NCBI RefSeq assembly: GCF_036237315.1
Contig: NZ_CP108356.1
Span: 4,646,501-4,710,500, forward strand
Source: Streptomyces sp. NBC_01351
GTDB taxonomy: Bacteria; Actinomycetota; Actinomycetes; Streptomycetales; Streptomycetaceae
DNA length: 64,000 nt
Direction: 5' to 3'
Shown piece by piece: positions 47,261-56,916 of the stretch. Positions within the stretch are counted from its first letter, which is position 1. Each line of letters opens with the position of its first letter. The position numbers and the translations under genes were made by a program. A model generated the notes under the pieces. That model was not told where the DNA came from and searched no databases. It saw nothing but the letters and a program-made list of their open reading frames with translations.

Positions 47261-47889
47261 CCTGGCACGTTTTGGGTCTGCTCCGCCCGGTCCCGGCCGG
47301 TGAACCAGACGGCGGCGCGGACCTCGCTAGCCCGCATGGCGGCGATGACCGTACCGATCGGGCCGGTGAGCGCGAGGACCACGAGGGCGGCCAGCGATCC
47401 GCCCAGCAGCAGGCCCATCGCCACGTCGTGCGGATAGTGCACGCCGACGTAGACCCGGGAGAAGGCCATGAGCAGTGCGAGCGGCACGGTGAGGAGCGCC
47501 AGGCGGGGCACGGCGAGGGCCAGCGCGACGGCGGCGGCGCCCGCGATGGCCGCGTGGTTGCTCGGGAAGGACCAGTCTCCGGTGGCGGGGCACTTGATCA
47601 GCGAGGCCGCCGCGCCGGCGACGGCCCGGCAGGGGCGCTCCTCGTCCACGGTCGATTTCACGAACTCGGACGCGACGTACGCGACGGCGGTGGCGAGCGG
47701 GGCGAGGACGGCGAGGGCCACCGGGCGGGGGCCGTCCGAGCGGCCGCGCGAGCGCCACCACACGGCTATGAAGAGCAGTCCGAAGAGGAGGAGTCCGTAC
47801 TCCGTCCAGGCCTCGAAGGCCGACTGCACCCAGGCGGGCGTGGAGTGGGCGAAGTCGGTGATGTCGAGGTAAAGGTCCGAACTGTCCAT
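47245..47889 (-). CDS. PAP2-superfamily membrane phosphatase
   Basis: A 214-residue membrane protein with five to six helices and the three-part phosphatase signature KSTVDEERPCR, PSNHA and SRVYVGVHYPHD. The His residues of the last two motifs are the catalytic ones. It probably dephosphorylates lipid phosphates, such as undecaprenyl pyrophosphate, at the outer face. It overlaps mutY and lies in an envelope-stress neighbourhood. The start at 47889 is near the divergent gene at 48050. Confidence 0.9.
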   Translation of the reverse strand: MDSSDLYLDITDFAHSTPAWVQSAFEAWTEYGLLLFGLLFIAVWWRSRGRSDGPRPVALAVLAPLATAVAYVASEFVKSTVDEERPCRAVAGAAASLIKCPATGDWSFPSNHAAIAGAAAVALALAVPRLALLTVPLALLMAFSRVYVGVHYPHDVAMGLLLGGSLAALVVLALTGPIGTVIAAMRASEVRAAVWFTGRDRAEQTQNVPGCRLP

Positions 47890-48049
47890 GGTGACCGACG
47901 GTACTCAAGGGCGGATGGGCCGGGCGTCAGACGCTTGGCTGATTCAGGGCCGCCGCGATTGCGCCCGCAGGATGATCATCGGCAAATCGAGCCCGCTGCG
48001 CGGCATGTGGGGCACTGATCGGGCCCCGAACTCTCGTAAGGTTCCGTCC

Positions 48050-48853
48050 GTGGGATCTCTGCGCAATCCGGTCGGGCCGCTCCCCTCCTCCATCTACTGG
48101 CGACGGAGGGCTGTGCTGGCGTCCGTCGTCGCGCTCCTCGCGCTCCTCGCCGTATGGACCGTCAGTTCCGGCGGGGGGAAGACGAGTACGAACGGGAAGG
48201 GCCAGAAGGGCCCCGACACCGTCACCACGATCACGCCCGGGCCCGCTGGTACGGGACCGGCGATCGACACCGCCCCGGGCGGCCGCACGGAGTCCTCGGG
48301 CGGCGGTGCGAGCACCGGCTCCGACGGCGGCGCGGGTGGCACGGGCGGCGCGGGCAAGAACGGCGACCCGGGCGCCGGTACGGGCGGAGCCGCGTCCTCC
48401 GGCGGCTCCGGGGGCGGCCCGGCGGCCGTACCTGCCGACTCCCCGCTTCCCACGTGCGCGCCGGGTGCGCTGCAGTGGGAGGTCAAGAGCGTGAAGAACG
48501 AGTACGAGGCGAACGAGAAGCCCCGTCTCGAACTGGTGGCCCGCAACATCTCCGGCACCACCTGCAAGGTCGACCTCGGTCCGAAGCAGGCGGTCCTGAC
48601 CATCCTTCAGGCGACCACGAACAAGGCGGTCTGGTCCTCGTCGGACTGCCCGGCGGGCGCGGGCAACGCGTTCTTCCGCCTGCCGGCGGGCGGCGAGACG
48701 AAGCAGCCGCTGGAATGGGACCGCCAGTTCAGCGCCCCGGACCAGTGCCAGACGCCTCCGGCGGGGGCTGCGGTGCCGGACACGTACGTGGTCGAGGTCA
48801 AGGCCCCCGGCATGCCGGTGGCCCGAACCTCGTTCGTCCTGAAGCAGAACTAG
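48050..48853 (+). CDS. exported hypothetical protein with one N-terminal membrane helix
   Basis: A 267-residue protein: a cytosolic N-terminus of ~18 residues, then one helix (RRAVLASVVALLALLAVWTV). A Gly/Ser/Thr-rich linker follows (about 45-125), then a C-terminal domain beginning LPTCAPGALQWEVKSVKNEYEANEKPRLELVARNISGTTCKVDLGP, with four Cys. The domain resembles the DUF4232/immunoglobulin-like exported proteins of actinomycetes. GTG at 48050 was chosen over the longer frame from 47888, which lies in the promoter region. Confidence 0.7.
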   Translation: MGSLRNPVGPLPSSIYWRRRAVLASVVALLALLAVWTVSSGGGKTSTNGKGQKGPDTVTTITPGPAGTGPAIDTAPGGRTESSGGGASTGSDGGAGGTGGAGKNGDPGAGTGGAASSGGSGGGPAAVPADSPLPTCAPGALQWEVKSVKNEYEANEKPRLELVARNISGTTCKVDLGPKQAVLTILQATTNKAVWSSSDCPAGAGNAFFRLPAGGETKQPLEWDRQFSAPDQCQTPPAGAAVPDTYVVEVKAPGMPVARTSFVLKQN

Positions 48854-48872
48854 CCCCTGCGGCGCGGCTATC

Positions 48873-49133
48873 GGGGGCTCCGCCCCCGAACCCCCGCGCC
48901 TCAAACGCCGGCGAGGCTGGAGTTGCCCTCCGGGCAATCCAGCCCGCGCCTGGCGGACGGCAGCAGCAAGATCCAGCCCCTCCGGCGTTTGAGGAGTGGG
49001 GGTCCCCCCGGACGGAGTCTGGGGGAGGGTACGGGGCGGAGCCCCGGATCTTTGAGCCGCACCGGGGCAGGCGGCAGCAGCCACATCCAGCCTCGCCGGC
49101 GTTTGAGGCGCGGGGTCCGGGGCGGCGCCCCAG
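48873..49133. repeat. array of three copies of the dispersed intergenic repeat (copy D)
   Basis: Three cores occur within 260 bp (CCTCAAACGCCGGCGAGG, then CCTCCGGCGTTTGAGGAG, then CGCCGGCGTTTGAGGCG). GGGGCTCCGCCCC-type stems and CAGCAGCAAGATCCAGCC / GCAGCCACATCCAGCC linkers lie between them. The region lies between the exported protein gene and the 3' end of disA and contains no gene. Confidence 0.75.
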
Positions 49134-49137
49134 GGGG

Positions 49138-50262
49138 TCAGACGTAGCGTTCCAGGATGGACGACTCCGCCAGGCGGGACAGCCCCTCGCGGACGGACCG
49201 GGCGCGGGCTTCGCCGACGCCGTCCACCGTCTGCAGGTCGTCGACGCTCGCAGCGAGCAGCTTCTGCAGCCCCCCGAAGTGCTCCACCAGCCGCTCGATG
49301 ATGGCCCCCGGCAGCCGGGGGATCTTCGCCAGCAGCCGGTAGCCCCGCGGGGACACCGCCGAGTCCAGGGTCTCCGGAGAGCCGGTGTACCCGAGCGCCC
49401 GCGCCACGATCGGCAGTTCCAGCAGCTCCGCGTGCGTCAGCGCGTCCAGCTCGGACAGCGCCTCGTCCACCGTGCGGGAACGCTTCGCCGTCGGCTCCGG
49501 AACGTAGTCCCGGATGACCAGCTCCCGCTCCTGCTCGATCCCGACCGTCAGCTCGTCCAGCTGGAGCGACAGCAGCCGCCCGTCCGTGCCCAGTTCGACC
49601 ACGTACTCGGCGATCTCGGTCGCGATCCGACGGACCATTTCCAGCCGCTGCGCGACCGCCGTCACGTCGCGGACCGTGACCAGGTCCTCGATCTCCAGCG
49701 CCGACAGCGTCCCCGCGACCTCGTCGAGCCGCAGCTTGTACCGCTCCAGCGTGGCCAGCGCCTGGTTCGCCCGCGACAGGATCGCGCCGGACTCCTCCAG
49801 GACCCGCCGCTCACCGTCCACGTACAGCGCGATCAGCCGCATCGACTGCGACACCGACACCACCGGGAACCCGCACTGCTTGGAGACGCGGTCCGCGGTC
49901 CGGTGACGGGTGCCCGTCTCCTCCGTCGGGATCGACGCGTCCGGGACCAGCTGCACGCCGGCCCGCAGGATCTTGGTGATGTCCTTGTCGAGGATGAGCG
50001 CGCCGTCGAGCTTGCACAGCTCGCGCAGCCGGGTCGCCGTGAACTCCACGTCCAGCACGAAACCGCCGGTGCACATCGCGTCGACGCTCTTGTCCATGCC
50101 GAGGACGATGAGGCCGCCGGTGTTGCCGCGGACGATCCGTTCCAGGCCGTCGCGCAGCGGCTGACCAGGTGCGACCGCGCTCAGCGAGGCGCGCATCATG
50201 GCCTCCTGCTTGGAGCTAGCGCCCGACTTCCCGGATGCTGCTGCCCCGTCCTTGGCTGCCAC
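49138..50262 (-). CDS. disA: DNA integrity scanning diadenylate cyclase
   Basis: DisA makes c-di-AMP and scans DNA for lesions. The 374-residue protein has the DAC domain with [14 protein letters not shown] and [15 protein letters not shown] (the DGA and RHR active-site motifs), a linker of coiled helices, and C-terminal helix-hairpin-helix repeats ([45 protein letters not shown]). GTG at 50262 has GGAGGAG before it. It follows radA on the same strand, as in other Gram-positives. c-di-AMP may control the OpuC-type importer encoded at 8.9 kb. Confidence 0.96.
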   Translation of the reverse strand: MAAKDGAAASGKSGASSKQEAMMRASLSAVAPGQPLRDGLERIVRGNTGGLIVLGMDKSVDAMCTGGFVLDVEFTATRLRELCKLDGALILDKDITKILRAGVQLVPDASIPTEETGTRHRTADRVSKQCGFPVVSVSQSMRLIALYVDGERRVLEESGAILSRANQALATLERYKLRLDEVAGTLSALEIEDLVTVRDVTAVAQRLEMVRRIATEIAEYVVELGTDGRLLSLQLDELTVGIEQERELVIRDYVPEPTAKRSRTVDEALSELDALTHAELLELPIVARALGYTGSPETLDSAVSPRGYRLLAKIPRLPGAIIERLVEHFGGLQKLLAASVDDLQTVDGVGEARARSVREGLSRLAESSILERYV

Positions 50263-50381
50263 TGCACTCCTCCGGTCGCGGGTTGCGCCGCCTGCGTACG
50301 GCCGGGCGGACCATCCCGAAGTCTACCGGCGCGCGCTGTGGGCCCGCCGTGGCTCGGCCAGGTGGGGCCCGGGAGGACCCC

Positions 50382-50411
50382 GTACGGTCCCCCTGACCAG
50401 GGGGTCCGTAC
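50382..50411 (-). terminator. hairpin between radA and disA
   Basis: GTACGGTCCCCC pairs with GGGGGTCCGTAC apart from one T-T mismatch, around a short loop (TGACCA). It lies 53 bp after the radA stop and 120 bp before disA. It may end or attenuate the radA transcript. Confidence 0.55.
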
Positions 50412-50463
50412 AGGAAGGCGTCCTCCGCGCGGGGTCCTCCGGGCGGCCTGCGGGCGAAGGCCG

Positions 50464-51876
50464 CTAGTCCGCGGCCCGCTCCTTGGCCGGCGTACGGGAC
50501 CGCCCGCGCGGCAGGACCCGTAGCGCATCGCCCATGTCGGCGACCTCGATGACCTTCATCCCGGCGGGCACCTTCCCCGGATCGGCCGGCACCAGCGCGT
50601 GCGTGAAGCCGAGCCGGTGCGCCTCCGCGAGCCGCCGCTGTACGCCGGTCACGCGCCGCACCTCGCCCGCCAGCCCGACCTCCCCGATGGCCACCAGGTT
50701 CTTCGGGAGCGGTACGTCACTGGCGGCGGAGGCCAGGGCGAGCGCGATCGCCAGGTCGGCGGCCGGCTCCGTGAGCTTCACCCCGCCGACGGTCGCGCTG
50801 TAGATGTCGCGCTTGCCGAGCGCGGTGATCCGGCCGCGCTGCTCCAGCACGGCCAGCATCATCGAGACGCGCGAGGTCTCCAGGCCCGAAGTGGTGCGGC
50901 GGGGGGAGGGGATCTGCGAATCCACCGTCAGCGCCTGCACCTCGGCGACCAGCGGGCGCTTGCCCTCCAGGGTCACGGTCAGGCAGGTGCCGGGCACGGC
51001 CTCGGCGCGGCGGGTCAGGAACAGGCCGCTCGGGTCGGCGAGCCCGGTGATCCCCTCGTCGTGCAGCTCGAAACAGCCGACCTCGTCGGTGGCCCCGTAC
51101 CGGTTCTTGATGCCGCGCACGAGCCGGAGCCGGGCGTGCCGGTCGCCCTCGAAGCTCAGCACCACGTCCACGAGGTGCTCCAGCAGGCGGGGGCCCGCGA
51201 TGGCCCCGTCCTTGGTGACGTGGCCGACGAGGAGGGTGGCCATGCCCCGTTCCTTGGACGCCCGGATCAGCGCACCGGCGACCTCGCGCACCTGCGCCAT
51301 GCCGCCGGGCGCGCCGTCGATCTCGGGGGAGGCGATGGTCTGTACGGAGTCGAGGATGAGGAGGGACGGCTTCACCGCGTCCAGGTGCCCGAGCACGGCG
51401 GACAGGTCGGTCTCGGCGGCCAGGTAGAGGTGGTCGCTCAGCGCGTTGATCCGGTCGGCGCGCAGCCGCACCTGGCTCGCGGACTCCTCGCCGGTGACGT
51501 ACAGCGTGCGGTGCTCGTCGCTGGCCGCCTTCGCCGCGACGTCCAGCAGCAGCGTCGACTTCCCGACGCCGGGCTCCCCGGCGAGCAGGACGACGGCCCC
51601 GGGCACGAGCCCGCCGCCGAGGACGCGGTCCAGCTCGTCCACGCCGGTGCTGCGCGCGGTCGCCGTCCGCCCGTCGACCTGCCCGATCGGCAGGGCGGCC
51701 GTCGACACCCGCCCGGCGGCGGTGGTCCGCACGGCGGGCGCGCCCATCTCCTCGACGGTGCCCCACGCCTGGCACTCGGGGCACCGCCCGAGCCATTTCG
51801 CGGTGGTCCAGCCGCAGTCGGTGCAGCGGTAGGACGGCCGGTCCTTGGCGGATGAACGAGCAGTGCGGGCAGCCAT
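50464..51876 (-). CDS. radA: DNA repair protein RadA
   Basis: RadA remodels recombination intermediates. The 470-residue protein has an N-terminal zinc finger (YRCTDCGWTTAKWLGRCPEC), a RecA-like ATPase with GEPGVGKSTLLLDV, the family KNRYG motif (IKNRYGATDE) and a C-terminal Lon-like domain (LPKNLVAIGEVGLAGEVRRV). It opens MAARTARSSAKDRP at 51876. The divergent sigma-like gene begins 181 bp away. Confidence 0.95.
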   Translation of the reverse strand: MAARTARSSAKDRPSYRCTDCGWTTAKWLGRCPECQAWGTVEEMGAPAVRTTAAGRVSTAALPIGQVDGRTATARSTGVDELDRVLGGGLVPGAVVLLAGEPGVGKSTLLLDVAAKAASDEHRTLYVTGEESASQVRLRADRINALSDHLYLAAETDLSAVLGHLDAVKPSLLILDSVQTIASPEIDGAPGGMAQVREVAGALIRASKERGMATLLVGHVTKDGAIAGPRLLEHLVDVVLSFEGDRHARLRLVRGIKNRYGATDEVGCFELHDEGITGLADPSGLFLTRRAEAVPGTCLTVTLEGKRPLVAEVQALTVDSQIPSPRRTTSGLETSRVSMMLAVLEQRGRITALGKRDIYSATVGGVKLTEPAADLAIALALASAASDVPLPKNLVAIGEVGLAGEVRRVTGVQRRLAEAHRLGFTHALVPADPGKVPAGMKVIEVADMGDALRVLPRGRSRTPAKERAAD

Positions 51877-52056
51877 GCCGCTCACGGTAGCCGCCCGCAC
51901 TGACAGCGCGGACGGGAGCCGGGGCCGCGGGCCGGCCCGCGGCCGGCCCGCAACCGTCAGGGCCGCCGTCATCGCGGTACCGATCTGTTCACCCGTAAGG
52001 GCTAAATGTGCTGAAGGCTTCCGGGGCGCCACCGGCGCGCCGCCTACGGTCGCCAG

Positions 52057-53883
52057 GTGAACAGCAGCAGCCAGGCACACTCCTCACCGCGCACCGGCGC
52101 ACACCGGGCGCACGGGCGCGCCCCCCTCGAAGCGGAGCAGCCGCCGCCCTTCCGGCACGAGCCCTACCTGGACGGCCTGTTCACGTACTGCCTCTCCGTC
52201 CTGTGCGACCACGACACCGCCACCGACGTGCTCGGCGATGCCCTCGCCGTGGCCGAGCGGCATCCCGGCCGCTGCCCCGACGAAGGGGACCGGCGGGCCT
52301 GGCTGTACGCCCTCGCCCGCTGGGGCTGCCTGCGCCGGCTCGCGGAGCAGCGGCGCGCGAGGCAGGGCGCGCATTCCGCCCGGCGTGCGCCGGAGCACAC
52401 CGGTCACGGCCGTGCGCCGGGTGGTGACGGCGGCGCAGGCACCGCGCCGGCCGCCCACCGCCCGCTTGACGTGAACGCCTACCGCCGTACCGAGCTGGCC
52501 CGGCTCGCCTGGCCAGAGGCCGCGGGGACCACGCCCGAACAGCGCGAGGCCCTCGAACTCGCCGTCCGCCACCGCCTCGCCGTCACCGAACTCGCCGCCG
52601 TCCTCGGAACACCCCCCGCGGCCGCCCGCGAGCTGCTGACCGGCGCCGCCTGCGAGGTCGAACGCACGCGCGCCGCCCTCGCCGTCGTCGAGACCGGCAG
52701 CTGCCCGACCGTCTCCCGCCTCACCGGCGACGACGGCCTCGGGGGAGGGGGAGGGAGCGGGGGCGCGGGCGGCGGACTGCTCCTCTCCAGCAGCCTGCGC
52801 GCCGAGCTCGTACGCCACGTGGACGACTGCCCGCGCTGCCGCCGCGTCGCCGAACGCGTCGGCGCCGGCGCCCCCTGGCCCGGCTCCGGCCTGCCCGCGA
52901 GCACCGGTGGCGGTCCCGGCGGCATCGACCCGGCCGGCCTCCCGCTCATTCCGGCGCCCCGCACCGCCGTTCACGCCGCGATGCTCCGCTCCGGCCGCGC
53001 CGGCCGGGGCCGCGGCCCGGCCCCGCGCTTCGACCGCACCGGCTTCCCGATGGACCCCAAGGACCGCGCCGCCCGCCGCGACCGGCTGCGCGCCCGCGCC
53101 GTGACCACCACCGTGGTCGCCACCGTCGTAGCGGCCCCGGTACTGGCGCTGTGGGCGGCGTACCGCGGCGCGCCCAGCACGGGGGAGCCCGTCGGCGGCT
53201 CCGCGGCCCGGATCTCCGCGAGCGAGTCGGAGCTCCCGACGGCGCGCACCGACGGCCGCCCGCTCAGCGCGTACGAGAACACGGGGAACACCGCCACCAC
53301 CACGGGCAGCCCCGGCTTCGCCCCGGGCAGCGCGGACGCCGACGTATCCGTCGAGGTGATCAGCAGCGGGCCCCCGGCCGCGGACCGGGCCGGCGCCTCC
53401 GGCCGGCTCACCGTGGCCGCGTCCTCGCGCGGCACCACGACCCTGCTCACCCTCACCGCCTCCGGGGGCGGTCCGGTGGACTGGCGGCTCTGGTCCGACG
53501 CGCCCTGGCTGCGCGCGAGCCGTACGGCGGGCACCCTGGCCCCCGGAGAATCGGTCACCCTCACCATCGCCGTGGACCAGGAGGCCCAGCCCGTGGGCGC
53601 CTGGTCGGCCCGGGTGGGCGTGGACCCGGGCGGCACCGTGGTCTCCATCCAGGGCCGCGGCCGCCCGGCATCGCAGCCGACCCCGCCCCCGACGCCCACT
53701 CCGGAGCCGACTCCGGCGGAGTCCGAGACCCCCGCGCCGACGCAGACCCCCACTCCGACGCCCACGCCGACGCCGTCCGAGACCCCGCCGGGCTCCCCGA
53801 CGCCCGCGCCCACGCCCACCGCGACGGCGACGGGCCCAGGCGGAACGGTTTCCCCCGACCCGGGGCCGGCGCCGTCGCCGTGA
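52057..53883 (+). CDS. sigma-like/zinc anti-sigma-like/BACON-like single-pass membrane protein
   Basis: A 608-residue protein with an unusual order of parts. Residues about 30-110 look like ECF sigma region 2 (LFTYCLSVLCDHDTATDVLGDAL), and about 140-210 like region 4 (TPEQREALELAVRHRLAVTELAAVLGT). Residues about 243-264 contain HVDDCPRC, the H-x3-C-x2-C motif of zinc anti-sigma proteins. One helix follows (about 348-368). Outside lies a BACON/Ig-like domain (about 445-548) and a Pro/Thr-rich tail. The start GTG at 52057 has a poor ribosome site. It may be a membrane-tethered regulator that holds its own sigma part inactive. Activity as a sigma factor is unproven. Confidence 0.75.
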   Translation: MNSSSQAHSSPRTGAHRAHGRAPLEAEQPPPFRHEPYLDGLFTYCLSVLCDHDTATDVLGDALAVAERHPGRCPDEGDRRAWLYALARWGCLRRLAEQRRARQGAHSARRAPEHTGHGRAPGGDGGAGTAPAAHRPLDVNAYRRTELARLAWPEAAGTTPEQREALELAVRHRLAVTELAAVLGTPPAAARELLTGAACEVERTRAALAVVETGSCPTVSRLTGDDGLGGGGGSGGAGGGLLLSSSLRAELVRHVDDCPRCRRVAERVGAGAPWPGSGLPASTGGGPGGIDPAGLPLIPAPRTAVHAAMLRSGRAGRGRGPAPRFDRTGFPMDPKDRAARRDRLRARAVTTTVVATVVAAPVLALWAAYRGAPSTGEPVGGSAARISASESELPTARTDGRPLSAYENTGNTATTTGSPGFAPGSADADVSVEVISSGPPAADRAGASGRLTVAASSRGTTTLLTLTASGGGPVDWRLWSDAPWLRASRTAGTLAPGESVTLTIAVDQEAQPVGAWSARVGVDPGGTVVSIQGRGRPASQPTPPPTPTPEPTPAESETPAPTQTPTPTPTPTPSETPPGSPTPAPTPTATATGPGGTVSPDPGPAPSP

Positions 53884-53975
53884 GCGGGTCGGCTGTGAGT
53901 GGGTCGGGCTAGGCCGGGTCGGGCGGGACGGGGTCGGGCTGGACCGGGTCGCCCCGGCCTGGACCGGGTCGCCGC

Positions 53976-54821
53976 CTAGACCGGGTCGGCCGGGTGCGGA
54001 GCCATCGGCAGCAGCGAGGAGAGCCGCGCCTCGCACAGCGCCACGAGGGCCTCGTAGCCCTCCTTGCCCATCAGCTCCGTCAGCTCGGCCTTGTACGACT
54101 CGTACACCGGCTTGCCGGCGCCGTGCGCGGACGTGGCCGACGTACACCACCAGTGCAGGTCGTGGCCGCCGGGGCCCCAGCCGCGGCGGTCGTACTCGCC
54201 GATCGACACCTGCAGCACGCGGGTGTCGTCGGGCCGGTCGATCCAGTCGTACGTGCGGCGGATCGGCAGCTGCCAGCAGACGTCCGGCTTGGTCTCCAGC
54301 GGCTCCTTGCCCTCCCGCACGGCGAGGATGTGCAGCGAGCAGCCGGCCCCGGCCGCGAACCCGGGCCGGTTCAGGAAGATGCAGGCGCCGTCCCAGCGGC
54401 GGGTCTGCTTCTCCCCGTCGTCGTCGTGCTGGGTCCAGCCGGTCTCACTGCCGACGTCGTGGAACTGCCACAGCTCCGGCGTCAGCCGCGCGACGTGCTC
54501 GGCGACCCGCTTCTCGTCGTCCTCGTCGGAGAAGTGCGCGCCGAGGGTGCAGCAGCCGTCGTCCGCCCGGCCCGCCTGGATGCCCTGGCAGCCGCTGCCG
54601 AAGATGCAGGCCCAGCGGGAGGTCAGCCAGGTCAGGTCGCAGCGGAAGACCTGCTCCTCGTCGGCGGGATCGGGGAACTCCACCCAGGCCCGCGGGAAGT
54701 CCAGGCCCTTCTCGTCGGCGACGACCTTGGCCTTGGCCTTGTTCGAGGCCTTGCCGTTGTCCTTGCCCGTGTCCTTCTTCGACCGGGTCTTGTTGGCCTT
54801 CTTCGTATTTGGCACAAACAC
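53976..54821 (-). CDS. Cys-rich hypothetical protein
   Basis: A 281-residue soluble protein. A Lys-rich, low-complexity N-terminus ([20 protein letters not shown]) of ~35 residues precedes a domain with clustered Cys: [61 protein letters not shown] and [13 protein letters not shown]. The Cys pattern suggests a metal or iron-sulfur site (DUF3109/YkgJ-like cysteine clusters are the nearest I know). GTG at 54821 was used; another GTG lies two codons downstream. It is divergent from the Ppx/GppA gene by 57 bp. Confidence 0.75.
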   Translation of the reverse strand: MFVPNTKKANKTRSKKDTGKDNGKASNKAKAKVVADEKGLDFPRAWVEFPDPADEEQVFRCDLTWLTSRWACIFGSGCQGIQAGRADDGCCTLGAHFSDEDDEKRVAEHVARLTPELWQFHDVGSETGWTQHDDDGEKQTRRWDGACIFLNRPGFAAGAGCSLHILAVREGKEPLETKPDVCWQLPIRRTYDWIDRPDDTRVLQVSIGEYDRRGWGPGGHDLHWWCTSATSAHGAGKPVYESYKAELTELMGKEGYEALVALCEARLSSLLPMAPHPADPV

Positions 54822-54878
54822 AAGCGTAAGCGCCCCTTACGCAACCCCTACGCGTTCCTCGCAGTAGCGTTTCCCCCT

Positions 54879-55826
54879 ATGAGACTCGGTGTCCTGGATG
54901 TGGGTTCGAATACGGTCCACCTGCTGGTGGTGGACGCGCACCCCGGCGCGCGCCCGCTGCCCGCGCACTCGCACAAGGTGGAGATGCGGCTGGCGGAGCT
55001 GCTCGACGAGGGCGGCGCCATAACTCCCGAGGGCGTCGAGCGACTGATTTCCGTCATCGGCGACGCGGTGCAGGCCGCCGAGGACAAGGGGTGTGAGGAC
55101 GTTCTCCCCTTCGCGACGAGCGCCGTACGCGAGGCCACGAACGCCGACGAGGTCCTGGCCCGGGTGAAGGCCGAGACCGGCATCGAGCTGCCCGTCCTCA
55201 GCGGCGACGACGAGGCCCGGCTGACCTTCCTGGCGGCCCGCCGCTGGTTCGGCTGGTCGGCGGGGAAGCTGCTGGTCCTCGACATCGGCGGCGGCTCCCT
55301 GGAGATCGCGTACGGCATCGACGAGGACCCGGACGCCGCCGTATCCCTCCCGCTCGGCGCCGGCCGCCTCACGGCGGGCTGGCTGCCGGGCGACCCGCCG
55401 GACGTGCTGGACATCCGCTCCCTGCGCAGGCACGTGCGGGCGGAGATCGCCCGGACGGTCGGCGAGTTCAGCCGCTTCGGCGCCCCGGACCACGTCGTGG
55501 CGACCTCGAAGACCTTCAAGCAGCTGGCCCGCATCACGGGCGCGGCCCGCTCGGCGGACGGCCTGTACGTCCAGCGCGACCTGACCCGCAAGTCCCTGGA
55601 GGAGTGGGTCCCCCGCCTGGCCGCGATGACCACGGCCCAGCGCTCGGCCCTGCCGGGCGTCTCGGAGGGCCGCGCGAACCAGCTCCTGGCGGGCGCGGTG
55701 GTGGCGGAGGGCGCGATGGACCTCTTCGGGGTGGATGCCCTGGAAATCTGCCCGTGGGCGCTGCGGGAGGGTGTCATCCTGCGGAGGCTGGACCACTTGC
55801 CGACACAGGACGTCCCGGTGGCGTAG
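54879..55826 (+). CDS. Ppx/GppA-family phosphatase
   Basis: A 315-residue ASKHA-fold enzyme acting on polyphosphate or pppGpp. It opens [18 protein letters not shown] and has [23 protein letters not shown] and the phosphate loop [15 protein letters not shown]. It lacks the extra C-terminal domains of full-length Ppx, as do the two short paralogues common in actinobacteria. The ATG at 54879 was chosen. It may tune (p)ppGpp or polyphosphate; which one is not readable here. Confidence 0.9.
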   Translation: MRLGVLDVGSNTVHLLVVDAHPGARPLPAHSHKVEMRLAELLDEGGAITPEGVERLISVIGDAVQAAEDKGCEDVLPFATSAVREATNADEVLARVKAETGIELPVLSGDDEARLTFLAARRWFGWSAGKLLVLDIGGGSLEIAYGIDEDPDAAVSLPLGAGRLTAGWLPGDPPDVLDIRSLRRHVRAEIARTVGEFSRFGAPDHVVATSKTFKQLARITGAARSADGLYVQRDLTRKSLEEWVPRLAAMTTAQRSALPGVSEGRANQLLAGAVVAEGAMDLFGVDALEICPWALREGVILRRLDHLPTQDVPVA

Positions 55827-56088
55827 GGCGGCGGGAGCGGGGGCGGGGCGGGGCGGGGGCGGGGGCGGTACGAGGTCACGGGCACGCGGCGCTTGTACGG
55901 GCGCACGCGCGTGCGGGGCCTTCACCCCCCTAGCCCGCCGCTCCCGAGCGGCGTTTGCCCACCCGCCCCCTCGGTGTGGCGGAGCACCATGGCCGCCCAG
56001 CTCGGACCCCGCCACACCCCCGCCACACCCCCGCCCCCGCCCCGCCCAGCCCCCACCCCCAGACCGCTTCGCCCCGTACCCTGTCTCC
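55827..56088. other. intergenic region with G-rich and matching C-rich runs
   Basis: A G-rich tract at 55833-55868 (GGGCGGGGCGGGGCGGGGGC and more) could form a G-quadruplex on the plus strand. Its reverse complement occurs at 56027-56070 (ACCCCCGCCCCCGCCCCGCC), just upstream of the next start codon. No gene is seen between. Confidence 0.6.
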
Positions 56089-56916
56089 GTGGCAGAACCA
56101 GTCCGTGTCCCGACCGCGAAAGTCGCCCTTTCCACCGCCTCCGTCTATCCGGAGTCCACGGCGACCGCCTTCGAGATCGCCGCGCGCCTCGGCTACGACG
56201 GCGTCGAGGTCATGGTCTGGACGGACCCGGTCAGCCAGGACGTGGATGCCCTGCGGCGGCTGTCCGATCAGCATCAGGTGCCGATCCTCGCCGTGCACGC
56301 GCCGTGCCTGCTGATCACGCAGCGGGTGTGGTCCACGGATCCCTGGACCAAGCTTCAGCGGGCTCAGGCTGCGGCCGAGCGGCTGGGGGCGTCGACCGTC
56401 GTGGTGCACCCGCCCTTTCGGTGGCAGCGGCAGTACTCGCGGGAGTTCGTCGCCGGGATCTGGCGGATGGCCGACGAGACCGACGTGCGGTTCGCCGTCG
56501 AGAACATGTATCCGTGGCGGTACCGGGACCGGGAGATGCTCGCCTACGCGCCCGAGTGGGACGTGACGAAGGACGACTACCGGCACTTCACCGTTGATCT
56601 TTCGCACACGGCGACCGCGCGGACCGACGCCACCGCGATGATCGACCGGATGGGGGACCGGCTGGCCCACGTCCACCTCGCGGACGGGAACGGGTCGGCC
56701 AAGGACGAGCACCTGGTTCCGGGGCGGGGTACGCAGCCCTGCGCCGAGCTGCTGGAGCGGCTCGCCCGGACCTCCTTCGACGGGCACGTGGTGATCGAGG
56801 TGAACACGCGGCGGGCCATGTCCTCCGCCGAGCGCGAGGCCGATCTCGCCGAGGCGCTCGCCTTCACGCGGCTGCACCTCGCCACCGCGTACCGGCACGA
56901 GGTCCGGCGGCCGTGA
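56089..56916 (+). CDS. sugar phosphate isomerase/epimerase-like TIM-barrel protein
   Basis: A 275-residue protein of the xylose isomerase-like TIM-barrel family (AP_endonuc_2 type). Metal and substrate residues are seen in YDGVEVMVW (Glu), VVHPPFRW (His), [10 protein letters not shown] (Glu), [10 protein letters not shown] (Asp, His), HVHLADG (His) and VIEVNT (Glu). These six positions are the usual divalent-metal and acid-base sites. The GTG at 56089 was chosen. It overlaps the TetR-type gene downstream (GTGA), so the regulator may control it. The substrate is unknown. Confidence 0.85.
   Translation: MAEPVRVPTAKVALSTASVYPESTATAFEIAARLGYDGVEVMVWTDPVSQDVDALRRLSDQHQVPILAVHAPCLLITQRVWSTDPWTKLQRAQAAAERLGASTVVVHPPFRWQRQYSREFVAGIWRMADETDVRFAVENMYPWRYRDREMLAYAPEWDVTKDDYRHFTVDLSHTATARTDATAMIDRMGDRLAHVHLADGNGSAKDEHLVPGRGTQPCAELLERLARTSFDGHVVIEVNTRRAMSSAEREADLAEALAFTRLHLATAYRHEVRRP

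Noticed and set aside
52084..54150. a 688-residue minus-strand open frame opposite the sigma-like gene
   Set aside because: It is composed of Gly/Arg/Ala-rich low-complexity sequence, a typical antisense shadow in high-GC DNA.
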